64,000 nt of DNA, taken from assembly GCF_039537505.1 (NCBI RefSeq), contig NZ_BAABAQ010000011.1:317726-381725 (forward strand), in the 5' to 3' direction. Below are positions 57,369 to 64,000 of this stretch, piece by piece. Made by a program: the position numbers and the translations under genes. The stretch comes from Streptosporangium oxazolinicum (GTDB taxonomy: Bacteria; Actinomycetota; Actinomycetes; Streptosporangiales; Streptosporangiaceae). Each line of letters starts with the position of its first letter. The first letter of the stretch is position 1. The notes under the pieces were generated by a model. The model was not told the DNA's origin, searched no databases, and saw nothing but the letters and a program-made list of their open reading frames with translations.

Positions 57369-57695
57369 GGCTCGGAGCGTAACAGGAGTTCCACCAGCCT
57401 CCCGCGAATTCCAGCGAATTCCAGCATTAAACCGGATCATGTAGTGGCAGTAACCGGACAAAAGGGGCATTTAATGCGAAACCCATCGTCTGGCCCGGCG
57501 CGGACCGAATAGTGGGTGCGATATCGCGCGTCGGCCCGACGCGGGGCGCGCTCGTCTCGGCGGCTGCGATCCGGTGGCGCGTGGCCGCCTCGTACTCCGC
57601 CGGACGGGCCCGCTCGCCGTCGAGTCCCGTGCCGGTCCGCCGCGCGCCACCCCTGAAAACTTAACCCGGTTAATGCTCCTGTTAGGTTGAAACGC
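57369..57695. other. Divergent intergenic region
   Basis: Separates the nuclease-helicase operon and a TetR gene. It contains a 10-bp direct repeat (GCGAATTCCA twice, about 57406-57425), an AT-richer stretch, and the palindrome TTAACC-C-GGTTAA at 57661-57673 close to the TetR start. Confidence 0.5.
57661..57673. promoter_or_regulatory. TetR operator-like palindrome
   Basis: TTAACCCGGTTAA, a perfect 6+1+6 palindrome, about ten bases before a -10 TAGGTT (57683-57688) which is seven bases before GTG 57696. It would block this promoter. Confidence 0.6.
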
Positions 57696-58301
57696 GTGAC
57701 AGGGCTCCGTGAACGTAAGAGACGGCAGGTCCACGAGGCGATCTCGGCGGCGGCGATCACGCTCTTCCTGGAGCGTGGATTCGACGAGGTGCCGGTCGCG
57801 GAGGTGGCGGCGTCGGCGGGGGTCTCCAAGCCGACTCTGTTCAAGTACTTCCCGGCGAAGGAGGACCTCGTCCTGCACCGCATCTCCGACCACCGGGGAG
57901 AGGCCGCCCGGGTCGTCCGCGAGCGCGGGGCGGGCGAGGCGCCGCTGGCGGCGCTGCACCGGCACTTCCTGGCCGGGCTTGAGCGGCGCGATCCCGTGAC
58001 GGGGCTCAACGACCATCCCGAGGTGCTCGCCTACCACCGGATGATCTTCTCCACGCCCAGTCTCGCGGCCCGGGTCCTGCACCACATGGCCTACGACGAG
58101 GAGGCTCTCGCCGCCGCGCTCGCCGAGGACACGGACGAGCTCACCGCGCTGCTCGTCGCCGGTCAGGTCCTCGCCGCGCAGCGGGTGCTGGCCCGGCGGA
58201 ACTGGCTGACCCTGGTCGAGGGGACGACGGCCGAGAGAGCCTACCCCTCGGCCGTCGCCGCCGCCGACCGCGCGTTCGCGCTGCTCCCCGTACTTCCCTG
58301 A
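57696..58301 (+). CDS. TetR-family regulator
   Basis: A 201-residue TetR protein: TGLRERKRRQVHEAISAAAITLFLERGFDEVPVAEVAASAGVSKPTLFKYFPAKEDL (excerpted; HTH at about 8-55) with an alpha-helical ligand domain. GTG 57696 is preferred over TTG 57687: -10 TAGGTT seven bases upstream gives a leaderless mRNA. Likely binds the palindrome at 57661-57673. Target genes beyond itself are not clear; it is divergent from the nuclease-helicase operon. Confidence 0.88.
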   Translation: MTGLRERKRRQVHEAISAAAITLFLERGFDEVPVAEVAASAGVSKPTLFKYFPAKEDLVLHRISDHRGEAARVVRERGAGEAPLAALHRHFLAGLERRDPVTGLNDHPEVLAYHRMIFSTPSLAARVLHHMAYDEEALAAALAEDTDELTALLVAGQVLAAQRVLARRNWLTLVEGTTAERAYPSAVAAADRAFALLPVLP

Positions 58302-58357
58302 ACCTTCCCGAACGTCCCTGAACGCGCGGTGCCGGGACGTATCCCAGCCCCCGGGGT

Positions 58358-59788
58358 CTAGCCTTCGACCTCCGTGCGGTCGGCCGACCACAGGGTGTGG
58401 AAGGAGCCCTCGCGGTCCACCCGCTCGTAGGTGTGCGCGCCGAAGAAGTCACGCTGACCCTGGATCAGCGCCGCGGGCAGGCGCTCGGCGCGCAGCCCGT
58501 CGTAGTAGGCCAGCGCGGTCGAGAAGCCGGGCGCCGGGATGCCCAGTTCCGCGGCCTTCGACACCACCCGCCGCCACGAGTCCTGAGCCAGGGTGAGCGC
58601 GTCGGCGAAGTACGGGGCCGCGAGCAGGGTGACCGGCTTGTCCTGCGCCGCGTACGCCTCGCGGATGCGGTCGAGGAAGACGGCGCGGATGATGCAGCCG
58701 CCCCGCCAGATCGTGGCCAGCGCACCGAGGTCGAGGTCCCAGCCGTACTCCGTGCTGCCGACCCTGAGCTGGTCGAACCCCTGGGCGTAGGCGACGATCT
58801 TCGAGGCGTACAGCGCCCGCCGCACGTCCTCGGCGAAGTCCTCGCCGACGGCCCCGGCGGGCACGCCCGACGGGCCCGGCAGGCCGCGCGCGGCCTGCCG
58901 CAGGTCCGCGTGGCCGGACAGGGAACGGGCGAACACCGCCTCGGCGATGCCGCTCACCGGAACGCCCAGGTCCAGCGCGATCTGCACCGTCCACCGGCCG
59001 GTGCCCTTCTGCTCCGCCCGGTCGGCGATCACGTCGACGAGCGGCTTGCCCGTGGCCGCGTCGACCTGGCGCAGCACCTCGGCGGTGATCTCGATCAGGT
59101 ACGAGGACAGCTCACCCTCGTTCCACTCCGCGAAGATGTCCGCGAGCTCCGCCGGGGTCCGGCCGAGTCCCTGCCTGAGCAGGTCGTAGGCCTCGGCGAT
59201 GAGCTGCATGTCGGCGTACTCGATGCCGTTGTGCACCATCTTCACGAAGTGCCCGGCACCGTCGGGGCCGATGTGCGTGCAACAGGGCACGCCGTCCACC
59301 TTCGCCGCGATGTCCTCCAGCAGCGGGCCCAGCGCCTGGTACGACTCCTTCGAGCCGCCGGGCATGATGCTCGGCCCGAGCAGCGCGCCCTCCTCCCCGC
59401 CGGAAACCCCCGCGCCGACGAAGTGGAGGCCACGCTCGCGCAGCGCGGCCTCGCGCCTGCGCGTGTCGAGGAAGTGCGCGTTCCCGCCGTCCACGAGCAT
59501 GTCGCCCGGCTCCAGCAGGGGGGCGAACTCCTCGATCACCGCGTCGGTGGGCGCACCCGCCTTGACCATGATCAGAATGCGCCGCGGGCGTTCCAGCGCC
59601 GCGACGAACTCCTCGGGAGTCTCGCAGGGGACGAAGGTCCCCTCGTGCCCGTGTTCCTCGATCAGTGCCTTGGTCCTATGCTGGGACCTGTTGTGTACCG
59701 CTACCGAGTGTCCGTGCCTGGCCAGGTTGCGGGCGAGGTTCGCCCCCATGACGGCCAGTCCTGTCACACCGATCTGAGCCTGAGTCAT
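58358..59788 (-). CDS. gnd: 6-phosphogluconate dehydrogenase (decarboxylating)
   Basis: A 476-residue NADP-dependent enzyme of the oxidative pentose phosphate pathway. Rossmann GLAVMGANLARNLARHGHSVAVHNRS, VDGGNAHFLDT, GVSGGEEGALLGPSIMPGG (substrate loop), HFVKMVHNGIEYADMQLIAE (catalytic Lys) and C-terminal QRDFFGAHTYERVD. Length is that of the long (E. coli-like) form. AAAGGAG precedes ATG 59788. Single gene, convergent with the TetR gene. Confidence 0.95.
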   Translation of the reverse strand: MTQAQIGVTGLAVMGANLARNLARHGHSVAVHNRSQHRTKALIEEHGHEGTFVPCETPEEFVAALERPRRILIMVKAGAPTDAVIEEFAPLLEPGDMLVDGGNAHFLDTRRREAALRERGLHFVGAGVSGGEEGALLGPSIMPGGSKESYQALGPLLEDIAAKVDGVPCCTHIGPDGAGHFVKMVHNGIEYADMQLIAEAYDLLRQGLGRTPAELADIFAEWNEGELSSYLIEITAEVLRQVDAATGKPLVDVIADRAEQKGTGRWTVQIALDLGVPVSGIAEAVFARSLSGHADLRQAARGLPGPSGVPAGAVGEDFAEDVRRALYASKIVAYAQGFDQLRVGSTEYGWDLDLGALATIWRGGCIIRAVFLDRIREAYAAQDKPVTLLAAPYFADALTLAQDSWRRVVSKAAELGIPAPGFSTALAYYDGLRAERLPAALIQGQRDFFGAHTYERVDREGSFHTLWSADRTEVEG

Positions 59789-60019
59789 CTCTGACACTCC
59801 TTTGTCGTGTCCAAGAATGCCAGTCTGCACCCACCGCCGATCAACGGTACGAAGAGGGCACCGGCGAAAGGGCACCGGCCCCGTACGGTTTCGCGAATCG
59901 CCGGTCCCCTCGGGGTTCCCGCGTCCGGCGGGATCGGGGGCGCGATCGACCGGCCCCGCGACTGCCCGCATGCCGGTGCCGGGAGGCCGGAGCGGGGGTC
60001 TCCGGTGGAATCCCCGGGA

Positions 60020-61714
60020 TCAGCGGCGGAACAGGGTCCCGGGGTCCTCCGAGCCGAGAACCCCGCCCAGGCAGCGATAGGTCCGCGCGCCGCCCTGGAA
60101 CTGCTCCTTCGAGGGCGGCAGGACCGTGCTCCGCCACCTGGTCCGGCTGATCCCACGGGCGTCGCCGTACCGGGAGGAGAGCATGATCTGCGCCGAGCAC
60201 ACCTTCTTCACCGTCGGATGCATCTCCAGGGCCGCCAGGTCGTAGGTGAGCGAGTCCCGCGGCAGCGGGGCGATCGCGTACGTCTCCCACGAGTGGGACT
60301 CCTCGCAGCCGATCCGCTTGGCCGTGGTGTCGCCCGCGATCGCGACGAGACCGCCCCAGCACTCGGCCTCCGCCACGCACGCGGCTCCCGCGCCCGCCAC
60401 CGCCGTGGCGGGGCAGGCGGTCGTGACAGTGGGGACCTCGGAAACCTCGCGCGCGGAGGACGTGTCCGCCTCCGGTGCCGCGCTCCCGCCGGTCTCGCCG
60501 CTGCCGCCGCTCTGGAGGGCTCGCTGCCCGGTGGGCGGGGCCTGGTCGCGCCCCTCGACGTACATGAGCCCGACCCCGGCCAGCAGCAGGATCGCGAAGG
60601 CCGCGGCCACCGCGACGAAGACCCGCACGTTCGACGAGGCGGGATGCGCCGGAGCCACCGAGGGAGACTGGGTACCGGAGAGCCCCTTCACACCCGGCGA
60701 CGTCAGATGCGACCGCACCACATCCCCACCCGACGGTGTGGCGTACGGCGATACGGGCGCCGATGCCTGCCCCGGCGGTGTGGCGTACCGCGACGCCGAT
60801 GCCGACCCCTGCCCCGGCATCGGGGGAGACCCCGGCACCGGGGGAGAGAGGGCGGGACGCGGGGCGCGGGACCGGTGGGCCGGGCCGCTCCCCTCCAGGC
60901 GCAGGTCCGTGAGGGCGTCGCGCAGCGCGGCCACCGAGGGGGTACGCCGCGCGGGGTCGGTGGCCATGGCCTCTCTGAGCACGGCGGTCAGCTCCGGCGG
61001 CACCCCCGGGATCTCGGGGATCGGCAGGCGGTGCAGGGCCATGATGACCGCGATGTTGACCACGCCGCTCTCGGGGAAGCGCGGCGGGCGCCCGGAGAGC
61101 AGCGCGTACAGCGTGGCGGCGAGGGAGTAGACGTCGCCGGCGGCGGCGGGTTCGGTCAGCTCGAACGCCTCGGGCGGGGCGTAGGCGGGGGTGAGGGACT
61201 CCCGGGTCACCGACGCCTCGCTGCCCGAGGACGGCATGGTGGCCAGGCCGAAGTCGGAGAGCACCACGTTGCCGTACCGGTTGATCAGGATGTTGGCGGG
61301 CTTGATGTCACGGTGCAACACCCCGGCGGCGTGCGCGGCCGACAGCGCGTCGGCGATCCGGACGCCGATGTCGGCGACCTCCGCCGGAGGCAGCCGCTTC
61401 TCGGCCCGCATCCGGTCCAGTAGCGACCCGCCGGGACACAGCTCCAGGACCATGTACGGCCGGCCGTCGGGCAGGACCCCCGCGTCGTAGACATGGGCGA
61501 CGTGCGGGTGACCGGAGAGGGCACCGGCCGAGGTCACCTCACGCATGAAGCGGCGCCGGTCCCGCTCGGAGACCAGCACCCGGTTGTCCACCTTGAGCGC
61601 GACCTCGCGCTCCACCGCCAGCTGCCTGGCCCGGTAGACGATCCCGAAACCGCCCTGGCCGAGCACCCCGGACACCTCGTATCCCGGTACCGCAAAGGCG
61701 CCAGCTCCGCCCAC
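60020..61714 (-). CDS. Membrane serine/threonine protein kinase
   Basis: A 564-residue Hanks-type kinase. GQGGFGIVY, ALKV, HRDIKPANILI, DFGLATMP and APPE are all intact, so it should be active. A Pro/Ser-rich linker (about 270-355), one membrane helix (VFVAVAAAFAILLLAGVGLMYV, about 365-388) and a 175-residue external domain with about six cysteines (ACPAT, ACVAEAECW, GCEESHSWE, VCSAQ, YRCLGG) follow; that domain resembles the septum-formation-type domain. No PASTA repeats. AGGAGGTGACGG before GTG 61714. Target unknown. Confidence 0.88.
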   Translation of the reverse strand: MGGAGAFAVPGYEVSGVLGQGGFGIVYRARQLAVEREVALKVDNRVLVSERDRRRFMREVTSAGALSGHPHVAHVYDAGVLPDGRPYMVLELCPGGSLLDRMRAEKRLPPAEVADIGVRIADALSAAHAAGVLHRDIKPANILINRYGNVVLSDFGLATMPSSGSEASVTRESLTPAYAPPEAFELTEPAAAGDVYSLAATLYALLSGRPPRFPESGVVNIAVIMALHRLPIPEIPGVPPELTAVLREAMATDPARRTPSVAALRDALTDLRLEGSGPAHRSRAPRPALSPPVPGSPPMPGQGSASASRYATPPGQASAPVSPYATPSGGDVVRSHLTSPGVKGLSGTQSPSVAPAHPASSNVRVFVAVAAAFAILLLAGVGLMYVEGRDQAPPTGQRALQSGGSGETGGSAAPEADTSSAREVSEVPTVTTACPATAVAGAGAACVAEAECWGGLVAIAGDTTAKRIGCEESHSWETYAIAPLPRDSLTYDLAALEMHPTVKKVCSAQIMLSSRYGDARGISRTRWRSTVLPPSKEQFQGGARTYRCLGGVLGSEDPGTLFRR

Positions 61715-61795
61715 CCGTCACCTCCTGAAGACGAGCGGCAGATTACCGGAGTTTTTACTGCGAACTACGTGTGTATTCCCTTATCCCCAGTCAGC

Positions 61796-61968
61796 GAATG
61801 GCGCCCGTGACCGGCGGGACATTCGTCATGCCTGGTCGGGCAGGCGGCGTTCGTGACTTGTGGGGTTTTTGTCATGCTCGGTCGGATGGACGGTGTCCGT
61901 GATTGGTGGGGCGTCCGTCATGACTGGTCGGGTGGACGGTGTCCGTGACCGGTGGGGTGTCCGTCGCC
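61796..61968. repeat. 46-bp tandem repeat
   Basis: Three units of 46 bp (61831-61876, 61877-61922, 61923-61968) after a partial one (from about 61796). Core TGGTCGGGTGGACGGTGTCC. The third unit covers the last 17 codons and stop of the glycosyltransferase gene; the others are noncoding. No gene lies between 61715 and 61917. Confidence 0.85.
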
Positions 61969-63210
61969 GAGTTCCGCCAGGAGCGCGTCCCAGCGTGCGC
62001 CGATGACGTCGAGACCGTACTCGGCGGCCGTCAGCACCGCGTTGCCGCCGAGTTCGCGACGCAGCTCACGGTCCTCGATCAACCGGCAGAGCGCCTCGGC
62101 GAGCGCCGCGGGCCGCTTCCGCGGGACCAGCAGCCCGTTGTGCCCGTGCGTGACGACCTCCCCGGGGCCGTGCGGGCAGTCGAAGCTCACCACCGGCACC
62201 CCCTTGCTCATCGCCTCCAGGATCGTCATGCTGAATCCCTCGTAGCGCGAGCTGACGACGTGGATCGACGACCTGGCCAGCTCCAGGCCGATCTCCGGCG
62301 AGCTGCCCATGAGCAGCATCGTGTCCGACAGCCCGGCCTCCTCGATCCTGTCGCGGAGCCTCCGCTCGGCCTCGGGCCTGCCGCGCCCGTAGAGGCGCAG
62401 TACCCAGTCGGGGTGCGCCTCGGACACCGGCTTCCACGCCTTGACCAGCAGGTCGAAGCCCTTGGCGTACACCATCCTGCCGACGGCGATCACGACCTTC
62501 TCGTCCAGCCTCGAGATGTCGCCGGTCAGCGCGGTCACGGCGTTCGGGATGTGCAGCAGCCGCTCCGGGGGCGCCTTCAGCGCCCTGCGGTAGTGCTCCA
62601 GATCCGTCCGGGTGAGGGTGACGAAGGCGTCCAGCCTGCCGTAGCGCCGCTTGATGAGCCGGACGACCTCCGGGGCGTGCACCTCCAGGGCCACATGCTC
62701 CTGGCCGACGGTGATGACACCCGGCGGCGCGAACAGCGCGGTGATCAGGTTGAATCCCGGCCGGGTGGAGATCAGCACGCCGGTGCGCATGGACCGCAGG
62801 AAACGGACCGTGAGCAGGTCCGTCCGGAGCGAGACCGCCCGGTGGATGTTCTCCTGCCTCGGGATCAGGACACTCGGCAGGCGCGACAGCAGCCGAGCCA
62901 CCGGACCCCGCCGCCGGGTCCTGTCGTCAAGGAACGACACCCGCACGCCCGGCGGGATGGGGAAGAACGGCTCCTTCGCCGTCCGGACCACACTGACGAT
63001 CTCCACGTCGCGCTCGCGCGCCAGGTGACCCGCCAGGTTGAGCACGGTCCTGATCGTGCCGCCCATCCCGTACGCGTGCTGCAGCAGGATGCGGATCGTT
63101 CCGGTGTCGGGCGCCGGAGCGTGCCGTGCCCGCCTCGCGTTGAGCACTCGCAGCAGCCGGAACGCCGCGCGCATGGCCTGTCTCCGGACCTTCCCCGATG
63201 TCCCCGGCAT
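61918..63210 (-). CDS. Glycosyltransferase family 4 protein
   Basis: A 430-residue GT-B fold enzyme. N-terminal Rossmann domain (IRILLQHAYGMGGTIRTVLNLAGHL) and C-terminal nucleotide-sugar domain: VIAVGRMVYAKGFDLLVKAW, VLRLYGRGRPEAERRLRD, and the E-x7-E motif in SSRYEGFSMTILEAMSKGVPVV. Probably transfers a sugar in cell-wall glycopolymer or exopolysaccharide synthesis. The last residues (GDGHPTGHGHRPPDQS) are encoded by the tandem repeat and replace the usual end. ATG 63210. Confidence 0.9.
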   Translation of the reverse strand: MPGTSGKVRRQAMRAAFRLLRVLNARRARHAPAPDTGTIRILLQHAYGMGGTIRTVLNLAGHLARERDVEIVSVVRTAKEPFFPIPPGVRVSFLDDRTRRRGPVARLLSRLPSVLIPRQENIHRAVSLRTDLLTVRFLRSMRTGVLISTRPGFNLITALFAPPGVITVGQEHVALEVHAPEVVRLIKRRYGRLDAFVTLTRTDLEHYRRALKAPPERLLHIPNAVTALTGDISRLDEKVVIAVGRMVYAKGFDLLVKAWKPVSEAHPDWVLRLYGRGRPEAERRLRDRIEEAGLSDTMLLMGSSPEIGLELARSSIHVVSSRYEGFSMTILEAMSKGVPVVSFDCPHGPGEVVTHGHNGLLVPRKRPAALAEALCRLIEDRELRRELGGNAVLTAAEYGLDVIGARWDALLAELGDGHPTGHGHRPPDQS

Positions 63211-63577
63211 TCTGAGAGCCCCCCGCTTCCCGCCCCTGATTCCTCACCTTCCCGGAGCCGCTTTCCCTTAAAGCGCGCGCACAACGACATCCTGATCACT
63301 GTCCGGCAAGCTGTTTGTGCTTCCGGTGCTCTTGTTTCCCGCCGCTCGTCATTCGCCGAAGCGGGACAGCCGGTCATGTACCCACGCGAACAGGCCGGGG
63401 TGGTTGACGGTCCGCGTGCCCGTGAAGACCGTGGGACGGGGCTGCGAACCCCGCGATGACTTCCCGTCGGGCCGAGAAGCGGTCCATGAGCGGTAGCGGT
63501 TAAGGATCACCACCACGCGAGCGTGCGGCGAGTCGTCCGCTCCGGGTAGCCGGTTTTCCCTCGGGGGCGCGGTTGAT
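63211..63577. other. Intergenic spacer before the rRNA promoters
   Basis: No gene supported on either strand. A TTGACG at about 63403 and small hairpins are present, without a clear promoter. The region becomes AT-richer toward 63570. Confidence 0.4.
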
Positions 63578-63826
63578 TTGACGATGCGGGTCGGTGTTCA
63601 TACAGTTCACCAGACCCGAGGGAGACGGCGGTGACGCCGGGGCCTCGGGACCCTCTCTACGCGATCTTCCTCCCCACGGGATCTTTGTCTCCAAAGGGGC
63701 CTGATTCGACACGAATCAGACGATCGGGTAGGTTAGAACGGTTGCCCCGAAAGGGGAGGCTGTAAATTCTGAAACAGGTAAGCCGGATCGGGTCGGTTTG
63801 ACACGAAAAAGCGGGCCTGAAAGAAT
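63578..63826 (+). promoter_or_regulatory. Multiple rRNA operon promoters
   Basis: Three candidates on the plus strand: P1 TTGACG 63578-63583, 17 bases, TACAGT 63601-63606; P2 TTCGAC 63705-63710, 18 bases, TAGGTT 63729-63734; P3 TTGACA 63798-63803, 17 bases, AAGAAT 63821-63826. P2 is overlapped by a 19-bp inverted repeat (63701-63719, CTGATTCG/CGAATCAG). Tandem promoters are normal for actinobacterial rrn operons. Confidence 0.7.
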
Positions 63827-64000
63827 AACGGCACAACGAAAGAACAGAACAAAATAAAACGAACGCCCTGGAATTCTACTCGGCTGGTTGGTCGGGTCTG
63901 GGTGATGGTGTACGCGTCCGTTTCTTGAGAACTCAACAGTGTGTTAAAAGCCAGTGCATGAAGCACAACCCCGTCCTACCACCCTATCGGGGTGGGGGAT
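63827..64000 (+). ncRNA. rRNA operon leader (5' external spacer)
   Basis: Contains the conserved actinobacterial pre-rRNA segment TTCTTGAGAACTCAACAGTG (63923-63942) and the following GTGTTAAAAGCCAGTGCATG, which occur shortly upstream of 16S genes. An A-rich segment (63835-63865) precedes it and a small hairpin (CCACCC/GGGTGG) follows at 63979-63997. 16S itself is not in the window. Confidence 0.8.

Noticed and set aside
1..64000. Biosynthetic gene cluster
   Set aside because: The LLM monooxygenases, glycosyltransferase and exporters are scattered and belong to separate units; there is no PKS, NRPS, terpene or RiPP core gene.
1..64000. tRNA genes, CRISPR arrays, prophage or integrase
   Set aside because: None was recognised on reading both strands; no regularly spaced repeats and no phage structural genes.

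Overview
This is a high-GC (about 70 percent) actinobacterial chromosome segment, most likely from a filamentous actinomycete such as a member of the Streptosporangiaceae. The evidence for that is the codon use, the many GTG starts, the cellulose-synthase-like/GlxA/GH6 cluster that filamentous actinomycetes use for a tip-associated glucan, the wax-ester/DGAT enzyme, and an actinobacterial rRNA leader at the right end. Genus is not settled from the sequence alone. I found no prophage, CRISPR array, tRNA or transposase.

Layout. 1-0.37 kb is noncoding with repeats. 0.4-4.8 kb holds an amidohydrolase, an HTH/Clp-N pair under twin palindromes, a DUF2203 gene, a divergent ohr/ohrR redox pair and a secreted serine hydrolase. 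4.9-17.3 kb is an organosulfur region: four overlapping LLM flavin monooxygenase genes, then (after a small secreted protein, two VOC proteins and a KhtTU-type K+/H+ antiporter) an ssuCBA-ssuD alkanesulfonate operon. 17.4-33 kb is mixed: TetR, beta-helix protein, DUF1540, MFS exporter, M4 metalloprotease, endonuclease V with an ankyrin gene, MOSC protein, MTH1187-type protein, MBL hydrolase, tandem nucleotidyltransferases and pirin.

33.3-40.3 kb is cslA-glxA-GH6 followed by a secreted Xaa-Pro-type peptidase. 40.5-52.4 kb has small membrane proteins, ArsR/old yellow enzyme, an SHMT-like protein that lacks the expected PLP lysine opposite a PucR regulator, WS/DGAT, an RsbW-like ATPase, a 159-bp MITE-like element, DJ-1/PfpI, a TetR-regulated multidrug exporter and a GNAT protein.

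52.5-57.4 kb is a four-gene operon that I consider the best candidate for an undescribed system. It encodes a coiled-coil protein, a RecB-family Fe-S nuclease with all expected motifs, a 489-aa unknown protein and an SF1B (Upf1/Dna2-type) helicase, so together it looks like a Dna2 enzyme split over separate genes. 57.7-64 kb has a TetR gene, 6-phosphogluconate dehydrogenase, a membrane Ser/Thr kinase, a family 4 glycosyltransferase whose 3' end runs into a 46-bp tandem repeat, and finally a multi-promoter region and leader for an rRNA operon whose 16S gene must lie just beyond the window.

Recurring themes: many starts have no Shine-Dalgarno but a -10-like hexamer 6-7 bases upstream (leaderless transcripts), and several in-frame minisatellites (36 bp, 39 bp, 46 bp) have grown inside or at the ends of otherwise ordinary genes.
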